DNA of 64,000 bases from Pseudoalteromonas sp. A601. Lineage in GTDB: Bacteria > Pseudomonadota > Gammaproteobacteria > Enterobacterales > Alteromonadaceae. A program made the translations under genes and the position numbers. Positions within the stretch are counted from its first letter, which is position 1. Each line of letters opens with the position of its first letter. Where the stretch lies: assembly GCF_002165575.1 (NCBI RefSeq), contig NZ_MXQF01000017.1, forward strand, positions 1 to 64,000, in the 5' to 3' direction. Below, piece by piece: positions 26,632-36,894 of this stretch. The notes below the pieces were generated by a model. It worked only from the letters and a program-made list of their open reading frames with translations. It made no database searches and was not told the DNA's origin.

Positions 26632-29600
26632 GTGCGTTTGAGAACCTTTTTTATCATATTGTTAGGTTTCATATCGACTTTATGTAATGTGCAAGCAAAT
26701 ACAAAAAATTATGCTCAACAACTACAACGTTTATCTACCGATGAAGGCCTCTCGCAAGGCCTTGTAAATGATATTTTGCAAGATAAGCTAGGTTATATAT
26801 GGATAGCAACCAACCAAGGCTTAAATAGGTATGATGGCTATCAAGTACAGATTTTACCTGACTTTGATCAATTCTCAATATTACTAATATACGAAACCAA
26901 AGACAGAAAAATTTTTGTCTCTACAGAGTACTCTGGTGCTTATATTATTGACCCTACGACCTTAGCGGCAAATAAAATATATTCAGGCAAGCTCAACGAA
27001 GTAGATAAAATATTTTCTCCAATTATGGCGGTTGAACAACAAGGTGATCTGTTTTACCTAGCTATTAACCAAAATGTGTATATTTATAATGCGGTGAAAA
27101 AAACGTTCAGTCATGAATTTTCTATTCAAAAAAAGGATCATGTCGTTCGTGCCCTTACAGTTCATAACAACTATCTTTATATTGGTACTAGCGACGGCTT
27201 ATTTTCACAATCATTAATTGATGGATACACAACCAAAATACCTTTATTACCTAAACTCAAACAAAACGCAGATAACAGTAATGTGAAATTTTTAAGAGCC
27301 GACCAACAGCTAGGTTTAATGGTTGGTACGGTTGAAGGGCTTTATAGAATTGCTTTTAATGAGGTAGATCAACTAAATACAAAGCAGATCAAAACTCTTA
27401 TAAGTGAACACAACATATGGGATTACATAAACAGCCCGTATGGTGAATATATCGCAACCGAGAGTGGGTTATTTCAATATCATCGTAATACTGGTGAAAA
27501 AGAATTTATTCTTAGTTTTGATCAAAGTAAGTTTAATATCTCTGACAACACCATAATGAACGTAATGTTAGACAACACCGGCTTGGCGTGGCTATCTTCT
27601 CGCTCACAAGGTGTATTTAGATGGTCGACGCTTGCGAAAAGATTTAAAAACATAGAAATAAATCACAATGGCAAATTACATAACAATCTCGTTCTAAGTG
27701 TATATCAAGATGCCTTAAATACACTTTGGGTTGGTACCGGTAATGGGCTAACGAAACTAAATACGGCCACCTTACAAAGCCAAACATTTTTATCAACTGA
27801 AGATAAAAAATCTTTTTTTGGTGAGTTTGCCGTGTTTGGTGTCACTGATGCAGACTTGGGAAAACCTAATAGATATTTATGGTTACTAGTTTACGATGGC
27901 CTTGCCCTTTTTGATAAGAAAACACAACGCTTATCGCCAATAAAAAGCCATGGCCTAACTCAACGCGTTATTAATCAACGTGGTTCGTTTGGCTATCATC
28001 AAATCTCAAAGGACACATTTGCCTTCCTTAATTCTGAAAACTTTTATCTATACGATGGCACTACAGGGAAAACCAGAGTCATTAAAGGCCTTATTGACCA
28101 ATTAGATCCCCTTGTAATGCATACATTTTTAAAACCGCTGACTAATTACCCCAATGATTTTCTCATTAGTGCATCAGGTGCTTTGTACCGCTACAATGAA
28201 ACAACGCAAAAGCTCACCACTATCTACCAAGTTAAAAACCACAACCCATTGATGTATATAACGATTGATGATTGGGTTATTGATTATAATAATACCTTAT
28301 GGCTTGCATCATCCCATGAAGGCTTAATTGCCTTAGATGCAACCAGTTACAAGGAGAAACATCGCCTAAATTTCGCCGATGGAATAAATACTAAATCTAT
28401 TTTTGCGTTACAGATTGACCAGTTTGGTTTTTTATGGGCGAGCAGTCAAAATGGTTTGTACAAAATTGATGTAAATTCAATGCAGGTCGATTCATATACG
28501 GTCAAAGATGGCTTAACGGTCAACGAGTTTAATCTTGATGCACACACAATTCTTGATGATGGCCGTCTTGCCTTTGGCACTACTCAAGGTTTATTAACAA
28601 TCGCCCCGCAAGATTTTTTAGATGTAAGTGATGTTACAAACAAACTCAACACCCATATAACCAACGTTTCATTATTTTCAAAACATATCCAATATTACCC
28701 AATGCGCTACGAAAATAAACAACTGGAGTTAAGCGCCGATGATATGGGATTAGAAGTCAGTTTTTCGAATTTCGATTTTATAAATATTGATAAAGCCCGT
28801 TATCAAGTTTCTTTAACTGGGCCTAGCTCATTTAGTTATAACAATTACCGGGACAATAAAGTCTTTTTACCTACATTACCACCAGGTAAATACACATTAT
28901 CCGTCGCCTCATACTTAAATAGTGACACAAAGTTAACTACGCCTGCTACATTGCACTTTAAAGTTGCCTACGCCCCTTGGCGCTCACCAATTGCATTATC
29001 TTTATATGGGCTTATGAGCGTATTCATTCTACTTTTTATTTTTTGGCAATACCGTACTAAGCGAATCACCATAGAGCAATCTCACAAAAATGTGTTGCAA
29101 TCACAACAGCAAACTGCTTTAGCATTGAGTAGCAGTAACAGTGGCGTCTGGGAGGTAAACTTACTAACTCATTCAGGTACTCAACATCGTTTAAAGCAAG
29201 AGCTTGGTTATAAAAGCTTATCTGATAATATCGATTTTTCGGAGTTCTCTAAATTAATACACCCTAACGATTTTAACAAGCTAAGCCAAGACTGGGAAAA
29301 CTTCATAACCCAAAATAACAATCAACAATGGCAAGCAACATACCGTATAAAACATGCTCAAGGCCATTGGTTATGGTATCAAGATCTTGGTAAAGTAACG
29401 CAAAGAAACGAAACTGGCGAGGTGATCCGAGTATCAGGGATCTATACCAACATCACCCAACAAAAAGCAAACGCGCAACAAGCCGCGATATTAGGCGAAG
29501 CATTTAGCCAAATCAATGACTGGCTATTAATATTAGACTGTAATTATCAACCTCTTTCGGTCAACAACAGTTTTGCTGAAGCATTTTCTATCAACTCACA

Positions 29601-31164
29601 AGCAGATAAATTAAATATAAAACGTTTCTTATCAGCCCTTGGTAAGCACCAATACCTCAATTATATTAATGTTCTTAAAACCCTAAAAGCGAAAGAAAAC
29701 TGGCGTGGTGATGCATATATTAAAACCAAAGCTAATCCTTCGCACCCTATTCATGTTAGCATCACCGCCATTACTAAAGAAGCACCTTTAATTGGCTACT
29801 ATGTTATTGTTATTTCTGATTTAACTGAACAAAAAAGGGCAGAAAATGAATTACGGTATTTAGCTAACTACGATCCTCTTACTAAACTACCTAACCGCTC
29901 TTTAATGTACAAAAAAATTAACTATATTATAAAAACAGCCCACCAAGATGGGACTCTCGCGGCACTCCTTTTTATTGATTTAGATAAATTTAAGCCTGTT
30001 AATGATTCTTTTGGCCATGCTGTTGGCGATCAGCTCTTATGTAATATCACTCAACGTGTAAACAATATGCTAGATAGTAATTCACTATTAGGACGCCAAA
30101 GTGGTGATGAGTTTTTATTGTTAGTAAAAAACCTTGAGTCACCTCAATCTCTGAGTGAATTAGTAAAATCTGTTTCAATAGAGCTTGGTAAACGCGTTGA
30201 AATAAATGATTTTGCAATCAATATATCAGCCAGTATTGGCGTTGCCCTATACCCTTTTGATGCCGATAACGCAGATACACTGATCCGCCATGCCGACATA
30301 GCCATGATGCATGCTAAACAAGCTGGTAGAAATGGTTTTAAGTTTTTTACCGAACAAATGAATGAGCGGATAACACAAAAGTTACTATTAGAAAATGCCT
30401 TAAAAGATGCGCAAAAAGACGACCTATTGTTCAACAATTACCAACCAATTGTTAATAGCAAAACAAAAAAAATAAATGGCGTTGAGCTATTAATGCGTTG
30501 GAAGCACAAAGGAAAAATGATTTCTCCGGCAGTATTTATCCCTATAGCTGAAGAAGCGGGTTTAATTGATATTCTCACTGAGCAAGCGCTAATTAGAGCC
30601 TTAACAGAGCTAGCCTCAGTGCTTCGTGCTAACCCTAAATTTTATTTATCGCTCAACTTATCCCCTGTACATATATTAAAAACAAATCTTAATGTTCGGC
30701 TTTTGGAAATTTTATCGCAGCACCGCATTAATCCTACTCAATTAAAATTGGAGATCACCGAAAACACCTTACTTGATGATAAAGAAAAAGCGGCAAAGCA
30801 ATTACAATTATTAAAAAATGCAGGATTTAAACTATTACTTGATGACTTTGGTACAGGTTATTCTTCGCTTACCTATTTAAGCAAGTTTCCTATTGATGTA
30901 ATAAAAATAGATCAAAGCTTTATCAGAAACATAGGCACTGATAAAAGTAATGAGTCTATTATCAAAACAATTTACTTACTAGCAGCAAACTTAAATTTAT
31001 ATTGCATTGCTGAGGGAGTTGAGACTATAGAACAAATACAATTTCTGACCAAATTAGGCTGCTACGATTTTCAAGGGTATTATTTTGCCAAGCCAATGTC
31101 CTGTAATATGCTTTTAGATGAAAAAGAGCTCAGCCCTTTGCTGCAAAAACTACAAAACGTTTAA
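26632..31164 (+). CDS. two-component-propeller sensor with PAS, GGDEF and EAL domains
   Basis: A very large membrane sensor that controls cyclic di-GMP. The frame is open from 26452, but the first part overlaps the divergent hydrolase gene and looks untranslated. GTG 26632 gives a normal signal peptide (RLRTFFIILLGFISTLCNVQA) and 1510 residues. A periplasmic beta-propeller of Reg_prop repeats follows (GYIWIATNQGLNRYDG, LWVGTGNGLTKLN), then a Y_Y_Y domain, a membrane helix (SPIALSLYGLMSVFILLFIFW), two PAS domains, GGDEF and EAL. The GGDEF loop is SGDEF, so cyclase activity is uncertain. The EAL domain reads ELL and keeps its metal and catalytic residues (LNLSP, EITEN, DDFGTG, KID, EGVET), so it is probably an active phosphodiesterase. 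The ligand of the propeller is unknown. Confidence 0.85.
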   Translation: MRLRTFFIILLGFISTLCNVQANTKNYAQQLQRLSTDEGLSQGLVNDILQDKLGYIWIATNQGLNRYDGYQVQILPDFDQFSILLIYETKDRKIFVSTEYSGAYIIDPTTLAANKIYSGKLNEVDKIFSPIMAVEQQGDLFYLAINQNVYIYNAVKKTFSHEFSIQKKDHVVRALTVHNNYLYIGTSDGLFSQSLIDGYTTKIPLLPKLKQNADNSNVKFLRADQQLGLMVGTVEGLYRIAFNEVDQLNTKQIKTLISEHNIWDYINSPYGEYIATESGLFQYHRNTGEKEFILSFDQSKFNISDNTIMNVMLDNTGLAWLSSRSQGVFRWSTLAKRFKNIEINHNGKLHNNLVLSVYQDALNTLWVGTGNGLTKLNTATLQSQTFLSTEDKKSFFGEFAVFGVTDADLGKPNRYLWLLVYDGLALFDKKTQRLSPIKSHGLTQRVINQRGSFGYHQISKDTFAFLNSENFYLYDGTTGKTRVIKGLIDQLDPLVMHTFLKPLTNYPNDFLISASGALYRYNETTQKLTTIYQVKNHNPLMYITIDDWVIDYNNTLWLASSHEGLIALDATSYKEKHRLNFADGINTKSIFALQIDQFGFLWASSQNGLYKIDVNSMQVDSYTVKDGLTVNEFNLDAHTILDDGRLAFGTTQGLLTIAPQDFLDVSDVTNKLNTHITNVSLFSKHIQYYPMRYENKQLELSADDMGLEVSFSNFDFINIDKARYQVSLTGPSSFSYNNYRDNKVFLPTLPPGKYTLSVASYLNSDTKLTTPATLHFKVAYAPWRSPIALSLYGLMSVFILLFIFWQYRTKRITIEQSHKNVLQSQQQTALALSSSNSGVWEVNLLTHSGTQHRLKQELGYKSLSDNIDFSEFSKLIHPNDFNKLSQDWENFITQNNNQQWQATYRIKHAQGHWLWYQDLGKVTQRNETGEVIRVSGIYTNITQQKANAQQAAILGEAFSQINDWLLILDCNYQPLSVNNSFAEAFSINSQADKLNIKRFLSALGKHQYLNYINVLKTLKAKENWRGDAYIKTKANPSHPIHVSITAITKEAPLIGYYVIVISDLTEQKRAENELRYLANYDPLTKLPNRSLMYKKINYIIKTAHQDGTLAALLFIDLDKFKPVNDSFGHAVGDQLLCNITQRVNNMLDSNSLLGRQSGDEFLLLVKNLESPQSLSELVKSVSIELGKRVEINDFAINISASIGVALYPFDADNADTLIRHADIAMMHAKQAGRNGFKFFTEQMNERITQKLLLENALKDAQKDDLLFNNYQPIVNSKTKKINGVELLMRWKHKGKMISPAVFIPIAEEAGLIDILTEQALIRALTELASVLRANPKFYLSLNLSPVHILKTNLNVRLLEILSQHRINPTQLKLEITENTLLDDKEKAAKQLQLLKNAGFKLLLDDFGTGYSSLTYLSKFPIDVIKIDQSFIRNIGTDKSNESIIKTIYLLAANLNLYCIAEGVETIEQIQFLTKLGCYDFQGYYFAKPMSCNMLLDEKELSPLLQKLQNV

Positions 31165-31205
31165 TCTAAGATAAAATAGCTAATAATTTAATTAAATACT
31201 CACAT

Positions 31206-33995
31206 TTACATTGAGTTGGTTAGCCACTTATTAAGACATTTGTATAATTGCTCTCTATCTACAGGTTTAGCTATAAAGTCATTCATTCCAACGCTTATAC
31301 ATTTATTTTTATCATCTTCGAACGCGTTGGCTGTAATGGCAATAATTATAACTTCACCATACTTTGAAGTATTTTCACGAATATGAGCCGTGCAATCAAA
31401 GCCATCCAGTTTAGGCATTTGGCAATCCATCAAAATTAAATCAGGTGTAATAGTCTCTAAACATTCTAAAGCATGCTCACCATCATTCGCTATTGCAAGC
31501 GTACACCCTGTCGCTTCTAACATCTTAGCTATAACCAGTTGGTTAATTGAGTTATCTTCCACGAGTAGCAAACTATAATTAGTTAAAGCGGGGACCCCTG
31601 TTTTATCAGAAACTTGGTTAATAGTCTGGGCGTGCTTCACTGGTATTTCGAAGCGAAAACAACTTCCTACATCAACCTCACTGGTTAATTTGAGTTGTCC
31701 TCCCATTAATGTAATTAAACGCTTACAAATAGCTAAACCAAGCCCTGTCCCGCCATAATTACGGGTTGTTGAAATATCGGCTTGGGTAAATTCTTTAAAA
31801 AGTAATTTTTGTTGTGCCTGTGATATACCTATGCCGGTATCTGCTACTTCAATAGCAAGTTTTGATGCTGAATACTGAACATGTAAGGTAATTTCACCAA
31901 CAGTGGTAAACTTACCGGCATTACTGAGCAAGTTATTAATGATCTGGCTGAACCTTAAACCATCCAACAAAAGCGTGGCGGGTAAATTAGGGGAAATTTC
32001 AAGGTTAAATTTCACCTCAGGTTTTAAACCTGTGCCAACAAACACTTTTGTCAAACGAGTGAGTAACTGTTCAACATTTACACTTTGTAAATCGAGTTTT
32101 AATGCACCTGCTTCTATCTTCGAAAAATCCAAAATATCATTTAGAATAATTAATAGATTATCAGCACTTTGTTGAATCATTTTTAAATGGCTATGCTCTT
32201 CATCGTGCTTAGATTTACTGCTAAGCAAAATATCTGTTAAACCTATTATGCCATTCAAAGGGGTACGAATTTCATGACTCATATTAGCTAAAAACTGTGA
32301 TTTTGCTTGGCTTGCTTTATTTGCAACTGCAACAGCATTCAACAGCTCATCCGTTTTTTCATTAACTTGATATTCAAGCTCAACATTAAAGTTTTTTAGT
32401 TGTTGATTAAGTGCATTGTTTTCAGTATTAACTTGCTTTAACTCATTAAAGTTATTACTTAATTTAACTGCCATGGAAGTAAACTGTTGTTGCAGATTGA
32501 ATAACTCTAACCATGAACTGGCATTTTGAGGAAACGAAACCGCATTGAATTGTGGGTCAAATTCATCAATTTGCGAGCTAAGTTCCTTAATTGGACGCAC
32601 CAACCACTTACATAACTGCGTTATAAAAACGCTGATCAATAAAATAATAATGATGGCTAACACCAGAGACTCAAGCCAAGCACTTGCTGCAACTAAATTT
32701 GCATATTTGCGCTTAAACAAAGTAGCAACATACCATCCCTGTTGCTGTGTTTTTTGTAATTGCACATAGTGCTGCTCACCATCAATCGTTTTTTCCATAA
32801 TTGACCTTGCATTCCCATTAAACTGAGAGAGGTCAACATCCGTTAATTTTGATAACACAGTATAATGCTTACTAAGTGTAGAAAAGACGACTTGTTTGCT
32901 CGCATCGAGAACAATTAACTCCCCCTCATTATCAAAAAAGTGAGGTCTAAATTGCAACAATGAACCAAATACCAGAGAACCTTCAACAATTCCTTGAAAA
33001 ACTCCGTTAATAGTTATTGGTGCTGACACCCCAACAATAGCCTCATTCCCTAAACCTCGGCCTTTAAATATATTCGAAATATAACCATTTGGCTGTTCCT
33101 TTCCTTGCCTGTAGTAATCCCGATCAGCAATTGACGGAGCATCATCATTTAAACTTGTTTTTAAACTTCCAGGATTAAAAACGCGCACAATTGCGTTCTC
33201 ATCACTGACAATTGAAGACCGAAAGTTAGGGTATTGAGCCATTAAATTGGCTAAGGCAGTCTCTTCATCAACGCCCTGCTCAATTGCTTTAGCTGTCAAA
33301 ACTACCCCACGACGATAATCATTAAGATAAAGGTCAATTTTAACCGCTATATCTTTGGACTTGTCTAATAACTGGCTTTTAACCTCATATTCCACGCGAG
33401 AATAATGGTTATTAGTCAGTGCTATCGTGATTATCAACACCACTAAAATAACCAATAAGCTAACGATATAATTTAAAATTTTATACAAAGACGAAGAATT
33501 ACGATGCCAAGATTGACCATTGAAGAAAAAGCTAATTAAATCAACAACACTAAGGACAATAGCAGCATTTAAAAAATATTTCACTAACGCGGTGAGTACG
33601 GCTAAATTTGGCAATTCCATAATAAATATACCAGTCAGCCCAAGTACAGGTAGACCAATTATGAGCCAATATGCCATGCCGAGAAAAAACAATCTTTTTG
33701 CGCGGCAGTAGCAAAAATAATAAAGCCAAAATACTTCCCCCATGAATACAATGGAAGGCCAGCAGTGTCCCCAGCGATAAAATATGAACGCGGCACTCAC
33801 TGCACAAGCTAACACGGCATAACGCAAGCCAAAGCTAAGTAGACAAAATAAAACGAACAATTGACCGAGAAGAAACTCTGAACTGTCAAGAAACCAAAAA
33901 GGAAGTAAATTGAAAAAGCCAGCGAGCAGCGCTAATACAATTGTGCCAGTTAATGCAAAATAGCGATGCTGAATGTTTACCAAAAGCTTACTCAA
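31206..33995 (-). CDS. hybrid sensor histidine kinase with integral membrane and Cache domains
   Basis: A membrane-bound hybrid kinase of 929 residues. Residues 15-160 form several hydrophobic helices (MASE-like sensor); a further helix at about 176-195 leads to a periplasmic dCache domain (about 200-430; DRDYYRQG is typical), followed by a helix (445-463) and a HAMP-like linker. The HisKA box is [12 protein letters not shown] with phospho-acceptor H574. The ATPase has its N, G1 and G2 boxes ([32 protein letters not shown]). The C-terminal receiver domain contains [12 protein letters not shown] and the acceptor Asp in [13 protein letters not shown]. No separate response regulator adjoins, so the output partner is elsewhere. 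It converges with the propeller-GGDEF-EAL gene. Confidence 0.88.
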   Translation of the reverse strand: MSKLLVNIQHRYFALTGTIVLALLAGFFNLLPFWFLDSSEFLLGQLFVLFCLLSFGLRYAVLACAVSAAFIFYRWGHCWPSIVFMGEVFWLYYFCYCRAKRLFFLGMAYWLIIGLPVLGLTGIFIMELPNLAVLTALVKYFLNAAIVLSVVDLISFFFNGQSWHRNSSSLYKILNYIVSLLVILVVLIITIALTNNHYSRVEYEVKSQLLDKSKDIAVKIDLYLNDYRRGVVLTAKAIEQGVDEETALANLMAQYPNFRSSIVSDENAIVRVFNPGSLKTSLNDDAPSIADRDYYRQGKEQPNGYISNIFKGRGLGNEAIVGVSAPITINGVFQGIVEGSLVFGSLLQFRPHFFDNEGELIVLDASKQVVFSTLSKHYTVLSKLTDVDLSQFNGNARSIMEKTIDGEQHYVQLQKTQQQGWYVATLFKRKYANLVAASAWLESLVLAIIIILLISVFITQLCKWLVRPIKELSSQIDEFDPQFNAVSFPQNASSWLELFNLQQQFTSMAVKLSNNFNELKQVNTENNALNQQLKNFNVELEYQVNEKTDELLNAVAVANKASQAKSQFLANMSHEIRTPLNGIIGLTDILLSSKSKHDEEHSHLKMIQQSADNLLIILNDILDFSKIEAGALKLDLQSVNVEQLLTRLTKVFVGTGLKPEVKFNLEISPNLPATLLLDGLRFSQIINNLLSNAGKFTTVGEITLHVQYSASKLAIEVADTGIGISQAQQKLLFKEFTQADISTTRNYGGTGLGLAICKRLITLMGGQLKLTSEVDVGSCFRFEIPVKHAQTINQVSDKTGVPALTNYSLLLVEDNSINQLVIAKMLEATGCTLAIANDGEHALECLETITPDLILMDCQMPKLDGFDCTAHIRENTSKYGEVIIIAITANAFEDDKNKCISVGMNDFIAKPVDREQLYKCLNKWLTNSM

Positions 33996-34076
33996 ACAAC
34001 TAAATAATAGTATTAAAAGTAAGGGAAAAAATCTATTTTGCCAAGTATTAATTAACGCGGTAGCGTATTAGCACAT

Positions 34077-34964
34077 TTAATGTTGGCAGCCGTTGCTTTC
34101 AATTTGTAATACGCTCTCAACAATATTGAATTGCTTTGCAAGTATCTGCTCTACTTTTAAGCGGCAAGCCTCATCATGCTTCTCTTTCGTACAATGGCGC
34201 TTCAACACCACATGTGCACCAACAACCAGTTTTTCTTCACGGCGAACCACTGTTACATTATGAACATTTTCAACATGTTCTACTTGAGCTATTGAACATT
34301 CAATATCTGTAACATCGGGCAGCTTTGCTTTGCTCAGTACTAACCCTTTCACACATGAGGTAATGACTTTTAAACCCGTAAACATCACAAATGAGGCAAT
34401 TAACATGCTCGATAAAATATCGATAATTGTCCAACCCGTTAAATAAATTAACACACCCGCGATAAAAGTGGAGACCGTAGAAATTAAATCAAAAAATGAA
34501 TGTAAAAAAACAGCGTACACGTTAATGCTTGCTTTACGCCCTTTATAGAGTACCCAAGCAGCAGCACCATGAAACAAAAAGCCCGTTGCAGCTATAACCG
34601 ACATTAAATAACTATTGACTGGTGCACCTTGGCCTTCGTGATGATGCAGAATACGTTCCCCACCTTCAAATAAAATAATTAAACTAATTGCCAGATAAAG
34701 ACAGCCATTAATTAAGCCACCGGTTAACTCCGCCTTTTGATAGCCATCATTAAAGTTTTTAGCTAAATGGATTGCTAAACTTGAAGCTATTAACGCAATA
34801 AATAAAGAGCTGTTATGTACAAATAAATGCCCTGCATCTGCTAAAACAGCTAATGAGTTTGCATAATATGCCCCGATGACTTGGATCACCATAAAGGCAC
34901 AGGTGATAGAAAGTGCAATTAATAATCTTCGACGTGAAGCTTGGTGCGTCGTAATATCGGTCAT
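34077..34964 (-). CDS. cation diffusion facilitator (ZitB/CzcD-like) with altered site residue
   Basis: An inner-membrane metal/proton antiporter, normally exporting Zn(II) or Co(II). The 295-residue protein has six hydrophobic helices, a His-rich loop (HHHEGQG) and a C-terminal ferredoxin-like metal domain (VENVHNVTVVRREEKLVVGAHVVL). Helix 5 has the standard HxxxD (HSFFD). Helix 2 normally reads HxxxD too, as in ZitB; here it reads H-L-F-V-H, so the Asp is replaced by His. This could change metal choice or impair transport. The nucleotide sequence supports the reading with no sign of frameshift. It is monocistronic and faces a GGDEF gene across 226 bases with no recognised metal-regulator site. 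Confidence 0.83.
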   Translation of the reverse strand: MTDITTHQASRRRLLIALSITCAFMVIQVIGAYYANSLAVLADAGHLFVHNSSLFIALIASSLAIHLAKNFNDGYQKAELTGGLINGCLYLAISLIILFEGGERILHHHEGQGAPVNSYLMSVIAATGFLFHGAAAWVLYKGRKASINVYAVFLHSFFDLISTVSTFIAGVLIYLTGWTIIDILSSMLIASFVMFTGLKVITSCVKGLVLSKAKLPDVTDIECSIAQVEHVENVHNVTVVRREEKLVVGAHVVLKRHCTKEKHDEACRLKVEQILAKQFNIVESVLQIESNGCQH

Positions 34965-35190
34965 GAAGGTGTAGTTTACCTGTGCTTAATTGAGAAGATA
35001 GATATCATGCTGGTGAAAGTATTACGTCGCAATGATATACAATCTCAATTGTAATACGTCCCTTAACCAAACGCACTAAAAAATTCCCTTCAAAGATGAT
35101 AAACCTGACATCACCAGCTAATATTAAAACAGTACCAATTCAAATAGATTGCTTGTATGCTCAATATGTTAATAAGGGGTTGAAGCAACA

Positions 35191-36636
35191 GTGACATATT
35201 CGTTAAATAATGAAGTGCAAACAACAAAAAATACATGGGATACGCTATCTTCGCTGCCCATCGCTATTATTTTGTTGGATTTACAAACCAACCTCGTTTA
35301 CTGTAACGCTAATACACAGGCATTATTTAACTTACCAAATCAGTTAGACCTTTCCAGCACACTACTTAAAACCCTTGACCTGACAGATTTACATACACTC
35401 AAAACATTGTCACTATACAGTCTCATAACTCATGCTGACTTTACCGACAAAGCTTTTTCATTGGAAAGCGATCAACTCAACATAAAGCGCAACCAATTAA
35501 CGCCATCACTTAAGGTTTTTATTTTTGAACCGACAAATAATGCAGCTTCAGCTGATAACTTTGATGAAGTCATCGCCAAAATATCCACTCAACTAATCGA
35601 CATCCAAACCGACAATCTTGATCATCAAATCGAGTTGGTACTGCAAACTATTGGTACATTTAGCAAAGCAGATCGTAGCTATTTGTTTCAATTTAGTCGT
35701 GATGGCAAATTAATGAGCAATACTCATGAGTGGGTTAATGACAATGTAAGCCCCTTTAAAGATCGATTGCAGAATATTCCGCAAGATGCACTCCCTTATT
35801 TTTATATAACAATGAAAGAGTCTGAGGTGTTTAATGTTTCTGATGTTAACCAATTACCTGTTTGCGCAAATGCCGAAAAGGCTGAATTTCAAGCCGAAGG
35901 TATTCAGTCACTGTTATGTGTTGGACTGAAAGCAGATAATAATATGTTCGGTTTTATTGGTTGCGACTGCGTGAAAAACGCTAGGAACTGGACTAATACG
36001 GATTTAATCCGGATCAAGTTAATTGGCGAAATAATAACGCGAGCATTAAGTAATGCGTTATATAAAAAACGCATTGAGCAAATTCAACAGCAATTACTCA
36101 AAGCAAATAAAGAACTCGAATTACAAGCAAATATCGATAGCTTAACCAGTATCGCCAACCGACGTCGTTTTGATCAAGCTTTACAATATGAAATTAAACG
36201 TGCCGTACGCGCACAACAACCACTCAGTTTAATTATTTGCGACATCGACTATTTTAAATTGTTTAACGACAACTACGGCCACCAGCACGGCGATGATGTG
36301 TTAAAACAAGTCGCGCTGACCTTAGATGAGGTCTGTAAACGTCAAGGTGACTTAGCCGCCCGTTATGGCGGTGAAGAATTTGCAATTATTCTACCTTGTA
36401 TTGATGCTGAGCACTGCAAGCAATTTTCTGAACTGATACAAAGCAAAATAAAAAGCTTAGCCATTCCTCATCAGTTTTCTAAAATTTCAAGCCAACTAAC
36501 CTTAAGTATAGGTGGATTTAGCTGTATACCAACCCTTGAAACAAAACCTGAACAGCTAATCAAAACTGCGGACAAAGCACTTTATAAAGCAAAAAACTCA
36601 GGCCGGAATAATATTCAAATGTCTGAAAAACGTTAA
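35191..36636 (+). CDS. GAF-GGDEF diguanylate cyclase
   Basis: Makes cyclic di-GMP from two GTP. The 481-residue cytoplasmic protein has an N-terminal PAS-like region (LPIAIILLDLQTNLVYCNANTQALF), a GAF domain (about residues 130-290; QIELVLQTIGTFSKADRSYLFQFS and GIQSLLCVGLKADNNMFGFIGCD) and a short coiled coil. The GGDEF domain contains DSLTSIANRRRFD and RYGGEEF. An RxxD inhibitory site (RQGD) lies five residues before GGEEF, so product feedback is expected. The start is GTG with AAGGGG 12 bases upstream, a rather long gap, so the start is a little uncertain. It is a single gene. Confidence 0.87.
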   Translation: MTYSLNNEVQTTKNTWDTLSSLPIAIILLDLQTNLVYCNANTQALFNLPNQLDLSSTLLKTLDLTDLHTLKTLSLYSLITHADFTDKAFSLESDQLNIKRNQLTPSLKVFIFEPTNNAASADNFDEVIAKISTQLIDIQTDNLDHQIELVLQTIGTFSKADRSYLFQFSRDGKLMSNTHEWVNDNVSPFKDRLQNIPQDALPYFYITMKESEVFNVSDVNQLPVCANAEKAEFQAEGIQSLLCVGLKADNNMFGFIGCDCVKNARNWTNTDLIRIKLIGEIITRALSNALYKKRIEQIQQQLLKANKELELQANIDSLTSIANRRRFDQALQYEIKRAVRAQQPLSLIICDIDYFKLFNDNYGHQHGDDVLKQVALTLDEVCKRQGDLAARYGGEEFAIILPCIDAEHCKQFSELIQSKIKSLAIPHQFSKISSQLTLSIGGFSCIPTLETKPEQLIKTADKALYKAKNSGRNNIQMSEKR

Positions 36637-36654
36637 ACCGATATTTGTAACAGA

Positions 36655-36798
36655 TGCATGGACTCCTCCCCATTCACGGGAGAGAACGGTATAAAAATTA
36701 CAGGAAGCTTTTACCTAATACCGCCCTTCCCATTTTACGATTAGCTCAATAAAGTGAAAACGACGTTGGCAAATATAATCGAATTGTGGAGTCATGCA
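36655..36798. repeat. possible MITE-like or structured palindromic element
   Basis: TGCATGGACTCC (36655-36666) recurs inverted as GGAGTCATGCA (36788-36798), with one extra base. Inside, CGGTAT (36687-36692) faces ATACCG (36718-36723). The resulting 144-base unit could fold into a long branched structure in the intergenic gap after the GAF-GGDEF gene. It has no ORF. It may be a miniature element or only an elaborate terminator. Confidence 0.3.
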
Positions 36799-36894
36799 TT
36801 CCCTGCACTCTTTTTGTTATGATTAATTAACGTTATCAGAAAAATTATTGATTACAAGCAGAATTCCTTTTCTGCTTTATAAGCTTGTTTTAAA

